Assembly (NCBI GenBank): GCA_946479895.1
Contig: CAMLHT010000199.1
Span: forward strand, 1-7,220
Length of the DNA: 7,220 nucleotides
Reading direction: 5' to 3'
Source: an uncultured Gemmatimonadota bacterium
GTDB taxonomy: Bacteria > Gemmatimonadota > Gemmatimonadetes > Gemmatimonadales > Gemmatimonadaceae
The notes beneath the pieces are model-generated. The model saw only the letters and a program-made list of their open reading frames with translations. It made no database searches and was not told where the DNA came from. Shown here one piece after another: positions 1 to 5,438 of this stretch. Each line of letters begins with the position of its first letter. Position 1 is the first letter of the stretch. The translations under genes and the position numbers were made by a program.

Positions 1-50
1 TCCCCTGTTTTATCCCCGCGTCGGTCCCCGCGCGCGGCGTGGTGGCTCTT

Positions 51-79
51 TTGTTCCCAACCCCCCCCCCCCCTATAAT
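51..79 (+). promoter_or_regulatory. sigma70-type promoter with a C-tract spacer
   Basis: A perfect -10 hexamer TATAAT lies at 74-79. Exactly 17 bases upstream is TTGTTC (51-56), which matches the TTGACA consensus at only three positions. The spacer (57-73) is CCAA followed by 13 C. The predicted transcription start is near 86, giving a leader of about 75 bases before the lipoprotein start at 160. The -10 match and canonical spacing are seen directly; promoter activity is inferred. The spacer length depends on the C tract, so tract slippage would change promoter geometry. Confidence 0.6.
61..73. repeat. poly-C tract of 13
   Basis: An uninterrupted run of 13 C sits immediately before the -10 box of the predicted promoter. 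Homopolymers of this length are prone to slipped-strand mispairing during replication and also to sequencing error, so the exact length should be treated with caution. Confidence 0.9.
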
Positions 80-159
80 CCCCGCTCCTCTGCGATCCCC
101 TGCGGTAAATGCTTCTCATGGTTGACCATTTATCTTCCGGGGCCACCCTCCCTCACGTC

Positions 160-1206
160 ATGCATATTCGCTTCCTCCCCGTGGCGCTCCTTGCAGCCGC
201 CGCCTGCACCACTTCACAGCCCGCCGTCTCGACCCTTCCGGCAGCCAGCGCGCTCGAGTCGCGCCACCTGTTCAACATCCGCAAGCTGACCACCGGCGGC
301 GAGAACGCCGAGGCCTATTTCAGCCGTGACGGCCAGCGCCTCATCTTCCAGTCGACGCGCGACGGCCGGACCTGCGATCAGCAGTACACGATGCGGATCG
401 ACGGGACGGACCTGAAGCGCGTCTCGAACGGGCAGGGCAAGACGACGTGCGGCTACTTCATGAACGGCGACCGCGACATCTTCTTCGCGTCGACCCATGC
501 CGCCGACACCGCCTGTCCGCCACGGCCCGATCCGTCCGCCGGCTACGTCTGGGGGCTCGACCCGTTCGACATCTATACCGCGAAGGCCGACGGCTCCGGC
601 CAGCGGCGGCTCACCAACTTCGGGGTCTACACCGCCGAGGGAACGCTGTCGCCCGACGGCAAGCGGATCGTGTTCACGTCGCTGAAGGACGGCGACCTCG
701 AGATCTACACGATGAACGTGGACGGATCCGACATGAAGCGCCTGACGCACACGCCCGGGTACGATGGCGGCCCGTTCTTCTCGCCGGACGGCAAGCAGAT
801 CGTGTATCGGGCCTGGCATCCGGTCGACACGGCGCTCGCTACCTATCAGTCGCTCCTGAAGCAGCGTCTCGTGCGGCCGAACCGGATGGAGATCTTCGTC
901 ATGAACGCCGACGGCTCCAACCAGCGACAGGTCACGTCGCTCGGCGGCGCCAACTTCGCGCCGTTCTTCACGCCCGACGGCAAGCGCATCATCTTCTCGT
1001 CGAACCATCCCAATCCGCGCAGCCGGAACTTCGACCTCTACCTCGTCAACGTGGACGGGTCGGGACTGGAGCAGGTGACGAGTGACGGCGAGTTCGACGG
1101 CTTTCCGATGTTCTCGCCCGATGGCACGAAGCTCGTCTGGGCATCGAACCGCGGGAACAGCGCCGACAGCCATTCGACGAACCTGTTCCTGGCGGACTGG
1201 AGGTAG
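160..1206 (+). CDS. TolB-like PD40 beta-propeller lipoprotein
   Basis: The predicted protein has 348 aa. It starts with a lipoprotein signal peptide (MHIRFLPVALLAAAAC) whose lipobox Cys is residue 16; Thr follows the Cys, which fits outer-membrane rather than inner-membrane retention. About six PD40/WD40-like blades follow, marked by SRDGQRLIF (55-63), SPDGKRIVF (164-172), SPDGKQIVY (208-216), TPDGKRIIF (271-279) and SPDGTKLVW (319-327), with NVDGS-type loops between strands. Residues about 219-244 form an insertion between blades. Cys72, Cys97 and Cys119 could form disulfides. TolB itself is a soluble periplasmic protein with an extra N-terminal domain; that domain is absent here, so this is a TolB-like propeller and not TolB. 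A role in protein or ligand binding at the envelope is inferred. An in-frame ATG at 109 would put 17 extra residues, including charged ones, before the signal peptide, so 160 is preferred; neither start has a clear Shine-Dalgarno sequence. Confidence 0.88.
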   Translation: MHIRFLPVALLAAAACTTSQPAVSTLPAASALESRHLFNIRKLTTGGENAEAYFSRDGQRLIFQSTRDGRTCDQQYTMRIDGTDLKRVSNGQGKTTCGYFMNGDRDIFFASTHAADTACPPRPDPSAGYVWGLDPFDIYTAKADGSGQRRLTNFGVYTAEGTLSPDGKRIVFTSLKDGDLEIYTMNVDGSDMKRLTHTPGYDGGPFFSPDGKQIVYRAWHPVDTALATYQSLLKQRLVRPNRMEIFVMNADGSNQRQVTSLGGANFAPFFTPDGKRIIFSSNHPNPRSRNFDLYLVNVDGSGLEQVTSDGEFDGFPMFSPDGTKLVWASNRGNSADSHSTNLFLADWR

Positions 1207-1220
1207 GTGCAGGGTGAGAG

Positions 1221-1257
1221 AGGGTAGGGGATAGGAGCCGACCTATCCCCTATCCCT
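1221..1257. terminator. hairpin between convergent genes, likely bidirectional terminator
   Basis: The left arm 1225-1235 (TAGGGGATAGG) pairs perfectly with 1242-1252 across a six-base loop (1236-1241). The stem extends by four more pairs, 1221-1224 with 1254-1257, around a bulged T at 1253. It lies between the stop of the plus-strand lipoprotein gene and the stop of the minus-strand DUF892 gene. There is no T-tract on either side, so it is not a textbook intrinsic terminator; function as a bidirectional terminator or mRNA 3' end protector is inferred from position. Confidence 0.6.
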
Positions 1258-1269
1258 CTGTCCCCGTCC

Positions 1270-1761
1270 TTACTCCACCGCGTCGAGATTGATGGCGCCC
1301 ACGGCGAGCTGCGTCAGCAGCTTGTCCGTGTCGCCCTCCTCGTCGAGCGTGGTCTGGAGCAGCGACGCCTGGTCCTGGTAGCCGAGGATCCGAGCATACG
1401 TGCGGGCGCAGCCGTAGCCGGCCATCTCGTAGTGCTCGACGTGCTGCGCGGCGGCGATCAGTCCCGCGTCGAGCACGTCCGGATCCGGGCGCTCGGAGAT
1501 CAGCTCCTTCGCCTCGTCGATGAGGCCTTCCATGCCGACGCACTTCTTCCCGCGCGGCGATTCGCCCAGGTCCTTGCAGATGCGCTCCAGGCGCTTCACC
1601 TGCATCCGCGTCTGCGTCTCGTGCTTGGCGAACGCGCGCTTGAGCGCCGGATGCGTCGCCTTCTTCTGCATCGTCGGCAGCGCCTTGAGGATCTGCTTCT
1701 CCGCGCTCCAGAGGTCCTTCAGTCCGTCGACGTACAGGTCCCGCAGTGTTTCCATCTCCAT
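1270..1761 (-). CDS. DUF892 (YciF/YciE-type) ferritin-like protein
   Basis: The 163 aa product matches the usual DUF892 length. The family hallmark DLYVDGLKDLWSAEKQI opens the protein (8-24), followed by KHETQTRMQVKRLE (47-60), AAQHVEHYEMAGYG (104-117) and TLDEEGDTDKLLTQL (138-152). Glu21, Glu48, Glu109, His110, Glu112 and Glu141/142 are plausible ligands of a ferritin-like four-helix di-metal site. There is no signal peptide, so it should be cytoplasmic. The family is linked to stress responses (E. coli YciF is stress-inducible), but its reaction is not established. The ATG at 1761 is supported by AGGGAG eight bases upstream; the longer reading frame to 1974 would run into the neighbouring TPR gene. 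It lies 97 nt downstream of the TPR gene on the same strand and converges on the propeller lipoprotein gene. Confidence 0.93.
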   Translation of the reverse strand: MEMETLRDLYVDGLKDLWSAEKQILKALPTMQKKATHPALKRAFAKHETQTRMQVKRLERICKDLGESPRGKKCVGMEGLIDEAKELISERPDPDVLDAGLIAAAQHVEHYEMAGYGCARTYARILGYQDQASLLQTTLDEEGDTDKLLTQLAVGAINLDAVE

Positions 1762-1786
1762 GCTGTGCACTCCCTGAGTCCGTAAA

Positions 1787-1797
1787 GTCGGACCGAC
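1787..1797. repeat. short inverted repeat upstream of the DUF892 gene
   Basis: GTCGG A CCGAC is a perfect 5-bp inverted repeat with a one-base centre. It is located 26 bases upstream of the DUF892 start within the 97-nt gap after the TPR gene. It could be an operator half-site pair or chance in GC-rich DNA. No convincing -35/-10 pair was found around it. Confidence 0.3.
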
Positions 1798-1858
1798 CTT
1801 GAGCAATGGGAGTGCCGCAGGGAATGACGCGGCGCCGAATGGCGGGCTCGAGTAACGC

Positions 1859-2851
1859 TCAGGCGCCGAGCGATCGCATGTCCGCGCTGATCTCTTCCGC
1901 TTCGCGAGCCGCGCCGAGAGACAGGAATAGGTCGAGCGCGCGCTGAAGCCACTTCCGCGCGGCGCCGGCACCACCCGTCAGCGCGAGCATCGATCCCAGC
2001 TCCTGCATCGTCTCCGCCTCGAGCAGGCGCGCCTGCGCGCGGTGGGCGATGCGCATCGCCTCCGTGAGCGCGCGCTCCGCCAGCGGGTACTGTCCGAGCT
2101 CGCGCAGCGCTCGCCCTTTCCAGCGCAGCGTCGTTCCGCGGAGCACCTCGGCGCCGATCTCCGCGAAGATGATCAGGGCCTCGTCGCAACGGGCGACGGC
2201 CTCCTCGTACCGGCCCATCGCGCAGCTGAGCTCGGAACGGTTCATCGTCACCATTCCCATCATTTCCCGGTTGCCCGTCTCATCCGCCAGGCGCAGGGCG
2301 CGGTCGTACGCGGCGTCGGCTTCGTCCCACTCGAGCCGGTCCGCGTGAAGCATCCCGAGGTTGTGCCAGGCGTTGGCCTGGCCGGCGACGTCACCGGTCT
2401 CGACGTAAGCCTTGCAGGCCTTCTCGTAGTACTGCTCGGCGGCCGCCACGTCTCCCTCGATGTTGGCGATCGCGCCGAGGTTGAGGAGCAGCATGCCGCG
2501 GAACTCCGAGCCGCGTGGATTGGCGCGGACTCCCTCGTACATCTGCCGGGCGCGGTCGTAGGCGCCACGCGCGAAGTACACGCCGCCGAGCCCGATCTCG
2601 GCGCGCGCCCGGAGCTCGGCGGCGTCGATCCGCATGGCGATGCCGCGCGCCTTCTCGAACGCCGACATCGCGGACTCGTACGCGCCCTCGTGCCACGCCA
2701 GCTTGCCGAGGCAGTGCCAGGCGGTCCCCACCACGAGCGGATCGGGGTCCTCGAGGGCCGTCTCGAAGGCGCTTCGCGCCTCCAGGTAATCGCCGCGAAG
2801 CTTTGCCGCCTCGCCCGACTCGATCGTGGCGTTACTGAGCGCTGTCTTCAC
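1859..2851 (-). CDS. TPR-repeat protein, cytoplasmic
   Basis: The 330 aa product consists almost wholly of about eight tetratricopeptide repeats. Clear examples are at 82-112 (ending GVYFARGAYDRARQMYE), 118-151, 158-191 (AWHNLGMLHADRLEWDEADA), 199-232 (with AMGRYEEAVARCDEAL), 239-272 (ALRELGQYPLAERALTEAM) and 277-311. There is no signal peptide, membrane segment or catalytic domain, so it is probably an intracellular protein-protein interaction scaffold; its partner is unknown. The start is GTG at 2851, chosen because GGAGG (2857-2861) lies five bases upstream. Upstream in-frame codons to 3022 translate to Arg/Ser/Pro-rich sequence that shadows the lipoprotein gene. The start lies inside the end of the upstream lipoprotein gene (20-nt overlap), implying translational coupling and shared transcription. 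It could act together with the AraC-type regulator two genes upstream, but nothing in the sequence proves this. Confidence 0.9.
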   Translation of the reverse strand: MKTALSNATIESGEAAKLRGDYLEARSAFETALEDPDPLVVGTAWHCLGKLAWHEGAYESAMSAFEKARGIAMRIDAAELRARAEIGLGGVYFARGAYDRARQMYEGVRANPRGSEFRGMLLLNLGAIANIEGDVAAAEQYYEKACKAYVETGDVAGQANAWHNLGMLHADRLEWDEADAAYDRALRLADETGNREMMGMVTMNRSELSCAMGRYEEAVARCDEALIIFAEIGAEVLRGTTLRWKGRALRELGQYPLAERALTEAMRIAHRAQARLLEAETMQELGSMLALTGGAGAARKWLQRALDLFLSLGAAREAEEISADMRSLGA

Positions 2852-3404
2852 CGGTGCCTCCGGTGGATCCGTCGCCGAGCGCGATCGCGTAGCCCGAGAA
2901 GTGCCATATCGGGCAGGCGATGGCGTGCCACCATTCACTGTAGATGGCGGGGATCGGCGGTGAGACGGTGTACTGGTCGACGAGGTAGACGATCGTCGGC
3001 ACGTCGATGCACGACGACGCATCGAGAATCAGCCCGGCGGCCTTGCGGAACTGGAGGCCGTGGGGCTGGAGGTCGATCTCGAAGGGCTTGCCCTCGGGTA
3101 CGGTGCCGGAGATCCGCACGGTCTCGAGCAGCGCGCCGGGGGGCACGATGAGGCGATGCCGGCCGACCCACAGGGTGCCGCCGCGCGGCCCGATCAGCGC
3201 CGAGCCCGTCGCCGACGAGCGGGGCACGCAGTTGATCGGGGTGAACTTGCCGGAGAGCGCTGCGCCGGTCCGGCGATATCCGGGGAAATACCCCTGGGTG
3301 CCGGACGCCGTGGCGGTGCCGGCGCGCGCCACCGGGGCGGTGGAGACGTCCCCGGCGCATGCGGCCGCGGCGAGGAGAGCGAATATCAATGAGTAGGTAC
3401 GCAT
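2832..3404 (-). CDS. small ZU5-like domain lipoprotein
   Basis: The 190 aa product begins with a lipoprotein signal peptide, MRTYSLIFALLAAAAC, with the lipobox Cys at residue 16 and Ala at +2, consistent with outer-membrane sorting. After a low-complexity linker (17-55) comes a ZU5-type signature: ALIGPRGGTLWVGRHRL (69-85) and IVPPGALLETVRISGTV (86-102), resembling the family pattern I-x-P-x-GG-T ... hPPGAL. A C-terminal segment containing WHFSGYAIA (167-175) is typical of bacterial relatives. Cys59, Cys132 and Cys164 could form disulfides in the periplasm. ZU5 domains are interaction or autoproteolysis-linked modules in other proteins; the function here is unknown. The gene follows the AraC-type regulator by 15 nt and overlaps the start of the TPR gene, so it is probably the middle gene of a three-gene operon. 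No good Shine-Dalgarno precedes the ATG, which suggests coupling to the upstream stop codon. Confidence 0.82.
   Translation of the reverse strand: MRTYSLIFALLAAAACAGDVSTAPVARAGTATASGTQGYFPGYRRTGAALSGKFTPINCVPRSSATGSALIGPRGGTLWVGRHRLIVPPGALLETVRISGTVPEGKPFEIDLQPHGLQFRKAAGLILDASSCIDVPTIVYLVDQYTVSPPIPAIYSEWWHAIACPIWHFSGYAIALGDGSTGGTGEDSAQ
2857..2861 (-). promoter_or_regulatory. ribosome binding site that fixes the GTG start of the TPR gene
   Basis: GGAGG on the minus strand, five bases before GTG at 2851. It lies within the coding sequence of the upstream lipoprotein gene and decides the start over longer in-frame alternatives. Confidence 0.75.
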
Positions 3405-3419
3405 GAGTAGTTCGTGGGA

Positions 3420-4256
3420 TCAGATGGCCAGCGACAGGCGCCGGGTCGTCGCCGCCCGGGTGGACGCCGCGGGAATGGCCCGCAGCTGCTGCGAGTCGCG
3501 CACCGTGCGTAGAAGGGCCTTCACCGCGTAGGCGGCGCCGCCCCGGGCGCGGATGGTCTCCGGTGTGGCGTGGAGGTATCGCTGGCAGGTGTTGCGGAAC
3601 GCACTGCCGGAGGGGAAGTCCAGCGCCGTGGCGACGCTGTTGGCGCTGCGGCTCGGCTCCTCGAGCATGTGCGCCGCCACGATGATGCGGCCCCAGGTGA
3701 TCAGCCGCTGTGGCGGCGGGAATCCCGCCGCGGCGAGCCGCTTGCCGAGCGTCCGCCGGTGCAGCGCCAGGAGCTCGGCGAGCTGGGTCGGGGAAATGCG
3801 CTCGTGGGCGCGGGTGACGGAAAGCAGCACCGCCTCGCGGACGGAGGGATCGACCGACTCGAGCGACCGCCGCACACCGGCGCCGAGGCTTCGCGCCTCG
3901 GCCTGGCCGATGACCGTCAGGAGGCCGCGCGTCGTGTCGTCGACGTCGGCGATGATCAGGGCATCCACCCCCGAGCGTCCGGCCTCGAAGAGCTCGTGCG
4001 CCCGGTCGGGAGCAAAATCCACGTACCCGATGATCGTGAGCCGAGGGAACCGATGCTTGAGGCGGCGAAGCGCCTCGATCCGCGCCCGGCCACTGGAAAA
4101 GAAGTCGACGACCGCGACGCGCACCGGCTGCTCGGCGCACGTCGCCGCGAGCGCCTGCCAGCTGTCGCACGGCACCAGGCGATGCCGGTCGCGGATGGCG
4201 GCCCGCAGCCGCTGCAGGTGCATCCCGTTCGGAAGCAGTGTCGCGATGACGCCCAT
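3420..4256 (-). CDS. AraC-family regulator with degenerate receiver-like N-terminal domain
   Basis: From ATG 4256 the protein has 278 aa. The C-terminal part (about 154-239) is an AraC-type double helix-turn-helix: ISPTQLAELLALHRRTLGKR for the first helices, ITWGRIIVAAHMLE linking them, then SVATALDFPSGSAFRNTCQR and YLHATPETIR for the second. The N-terminal 115 residues look like a response-regulator receiver fold: beta1 GVIATLL, beta3 VRVAVVDFF with Asp51 at the phosphoacceptor position, beta4 LTIIGYVDF, then LFEAGRSGVDALII. The acidic pair after beta1, the Thr/Ser after beta4 and the Lys after beta5 are all missing, so phosphorylation is doubtful. It heads the minus-strand unit and diverges from the pilin operon, making either a possible target. 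An in-frame GTG at 4301 would add 15 Ser/Pro-rich residues; neither start has a clear Shine-Dalgarno, and ATG 4256 is preferred because it begins just before beta1. Confidence 0.85.
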   Translation of the reverse strand: MGVIATLLPNGMHLQRLRAAIRDRHRLVPCDSWQALAATCAEQPVRVAVVDFFSSGRARIEALRRLKHRFPRLTIIGYVDFAPDRAHELFEAGRSGVDALIIADVDDTTRGLLTVIGQAEARSLGAGVRRSLESVDPSVREAVLLSVTRAHERISPTQLAELLALHRRTLGKRLAAAGFPPPQRLITWGRIIVAAHMLEEPSRSANSVATALDFPSGSAFRNTCQRYLHATPETIRARGGAAYAVKALLRTVRDSQQLRAIPAASTRAATTRRLSLAI

Positions 4257-4319
4257 GGGAGTGGGAGAGGGCAGGGGAGCGGGGCTGGTGGAGCGGTGCA
4301 CCCACGCTACAGGCGCGGA

Positions 4320-4389
4320 CCTGTCACCAGCAAGGAGGGCGCTCAGACAATATGACGATCCCGGCCAGTCACGTGACAGGCATCGTCAC
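4320..4389. promoter_or_regulatory. nested inverted repeats, candidate operator between divergent genes
   Basis: A perfect 10-bp palindrome GTCACGTGAC lies at 4368-4377. CCTGTCAC (4320-4327) is the exact inverted copy of GTGACAGG (4373-4380). TGACGAT (4353-4359) is the inverted copy of ATCGTCA (4382-4388), flanking the palindrome. GTCAC recurs at 4323, 4368 and 4385. The cluster sits between the divergent AraC-type regulator and the minor-pilin operon, so a regulator binding site is plausible. Binding and the identity of the regulator are inferred. No convincing -35/-10 pair could be assigned here; GTGACA at 4373-4378 resembles a -35 box and would overlap the palindrome. Confidence 0.4.
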
Positions 4390-4445
4390 GACGCGCCGAT
4401 ACCCTGCCGCCGATGATAGCTGCCGTGAGCAAGCGAACTCTTTCC

Positions 4446-4450
4446 AGGAG
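4446..4450 (+). promoter_or_regulatory. ribosome binding site that fixes the FimT/GspH-like start
   Basis: AGGAG seven bases before ATG 4458. The upstream in-frame ATG at 4413 has no comparable site and would add 15 residues before an already complete prepilin leader. Confidence 0.75.
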
Positions 4451-4457
4451 CGGCCGG

Positions 4458-5039
4458 ATGGGTCGGCGATTCCAGCCCGGGGGCCGAAGACGCCCCGGAT
4501 TCACCCTGATCGAGATGGCCGTCGTCCTGACGCTGACGGGGATCATCGCCGCCCTCGCCTACCCGCGGATCGACGCCGGTCGGTACAAGGCGGACTCGGT
4601 GGTGACCGCCATCCGGTCGGTGATGCAGCAGGCCCAGCGAGCCTCGCTGGTCAGCCAGCACGACGTCATCGTCAGCTTCGACCTCACCAGCCATCGCGTG
4701 CGCGTGGTGTGGGACGCGAACAACGACCACCTGATCGGCGTGACCGAGCGCGTGACGTGGACGACGCTGACGAGCGGCAATCGCTTCGCCACGCCGCCGA
4801 TGGGCATCCACGGCACGGTGGAAAGCGCGGTCGTCGGCTCGAACATCAGGCTGCTCACCGACATGCCCACCGTGACGTTCCACCGCGACGGGTCGCTGAG
4901 CTCGGACCTCGAGATCTACATGTCGACCGTCGCGCTGCCCGTCCGCTGGCGCGCGGTGACGGTCGTCCAGGCCACGGGCCGCACCGACTGGTACCGGAAG
5001 GGCCTCAAGGACGCGCGCTGGGTCGCGGGGGTGCTATGA
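4458..5039 (+). CDS. FimT/GspH-like minor pilin (type IV prepilin)
   Basis: The predicted protein has 193 aa. A short basic leader ends in a class III prepilin peptidase site RRRPG^FTLIEM, with cleavage after Gly14 and the conserved Glu at mature position 5 (Glu19). It is followed by the hydrophobic helix AVVLTLTGIIAALAY (21-35). The globular part contains the FimT/GspH-type end pattern: VTFHRDGSLSSDLEIYMST (139-157), then RAVTVVQATGRTDWYRK (165-181). After cleavage it should be N-methylated and assembled in the inner membrane into the tip or initiation complex of a type IV pilus or type II secretion-like pseudopilus. ATG 4458 is chosen for its AGGAG at seven bases. It is the first gene of the four-gene pilin operon; its TGA overlaps the ATG of the next gene (ATGA). 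Confidence 0.9.
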   Translation: MGRRFQPGGRRRPGFTLIEMAVVLTLTGIIAALAYPRIDAGRYKADSVVTAIRSVMQQAQRASLVSQHDVIVSFDLTSHRVRVVWDANNDHLIGVTERVTWTTLTSGNRFATPPMGIHGTVESAVVGSNIRLLTDMPTVTFHRDGSLSSDLEIYMSTVALPVRWRAVTVVQATGRTDWYRKGLKDARWVAGVL

Positions 5040-5428
5040 GAAGCCGTCGCGTGCGGAGGGGCATGACGCTGGTCGAGGTGATCGTCGCGCTCGGCCTGCT
5101 CGGCGGCGTGCTGCTCGGCATGGCCGCCTTCGGCATCCGGCTCGCCCAGGCGTCGACGGTGGCGCGCATTCGCGCGACTGCCGGGCAGCTGATCTCCGAC
5201 CGGCTCGAGTCCGTGAAGAGCGCGCCGCGTTACACCGTCATCGACTCGATGTTCGTCGCCACGGAAACGAACATCGCCAACGTCCCCGGCTACACCCGGC
5301 AGACGTGGGTCGGCCGGGTCGGTGGCGCCGCGACCGACACCATCGACTACAAGCTGATCACCGTCGAGGTCCGCCATCCCAGGCTGGTGAAGCCGATGCG
5401 CAAGACCACCGCGATTCCCCCGTTCTGA
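5036..5428 (+). CDS. PilV/GspI-like minor pilin
   Basis: The predicted protein has 130 aa. The leader RSRRVRRG is followed by a prepilin cleavage site after Gly9, giving a mature N-terminus MTLVEVIVALGLLGGVLLGM with Glu at mature position 5. Met at mature position 1 in place of Phe is common in the PilV/GspI group. The remainder (residues 50-130) is a small beta-rich domain ending in a KLITVEVRHPR strand (106-116). The size is within the normal range for GspI/PilV-like proteins. The start overlaps the upstream stop by ATGA, indicating translational coupling. A longer in-frame reading from 4352 passes through the FimT-like gene in another frame, is Arg/Pro-rich there and is not credible as protein. 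It probably acts in the minor-pilin complex with its neighbours; whether the machine is a pilus or a secretion system cannot be told from this window. Confidence 0.88.
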   Translation: MRSRRVRRGMTLVEVIVALGLLGGVLLGMAAFGIRLAQASTVARIRATAGQLISDRLESVKSAPRYTVIDSMFVATETNIANVPGYTRQTWVGRVGGAATDTIDYKLITVEVRHPRLVKPMRKTTAIPPF

Positions 5429-5433
5429 GGTGA
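5427..5433 (+). promoter_or_regulatory. ribosome binding site that fixes the PilW-like start
   Basis: GAGGTGA is an extended anti-16S match overlapping the PilV-like stop codon, five bases before GTG 5439. The other candidate start, GTG 5430, lies inside this site and so is unlikely. Confidence 0.7.
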
Positions 5434-5438
5434 ACCCC

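Noticed and set aside
28..37. CCGCGCGCGG palindrome near the left edge, considered as a terminator for an upstream gene
   Set aside because: It is a short alternating CG self-complement with no loop. The T-run following (49-52) is too far away and too short, and the upstream gene is outside the window.
214..1173. A 319-codon minus-strand open frame opposite the propeller lipoprotein gene
   Set aside because: It is antisense to a gene with clear signal peptide and PD40 repeats. Its translation shows a repeated HDPLAVGR-like pattern that only mirrors the PD40 repeats.
160..1206. Assignment of the propeller lipoprotein as TolB of the Tol-Pal system
   Set aside because: It lacks the TolB N-terminal domain, is a lipoprotein, and has no tolQRA or pal neighbours. 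Only the PD40 propeller is shared.
2042..3151. Long plus-strand open frame across the TPR and lipoprotein genes
   Set aside because: It crosses two well-supported minus-strand genes, has no recognisable domain, and becomes Arg-rich at its end. It is explained by codon bias in the opposite strand.
4352..5035. Long open frame in frame with the PilV-like gene, starting at ATG 4352 behind a good AAGGAGG (4332-4338)
   Set aside because: Its translation across the FimT-like gene is Arg/Pro/Asp-rich shadow sequence, the spacing from AAGGAGG to the ATG is 13 bases, and the PilV-like prepilin leader begins naturally at 5036. A short leader peptide cannot be excluded, but nothing supports one.
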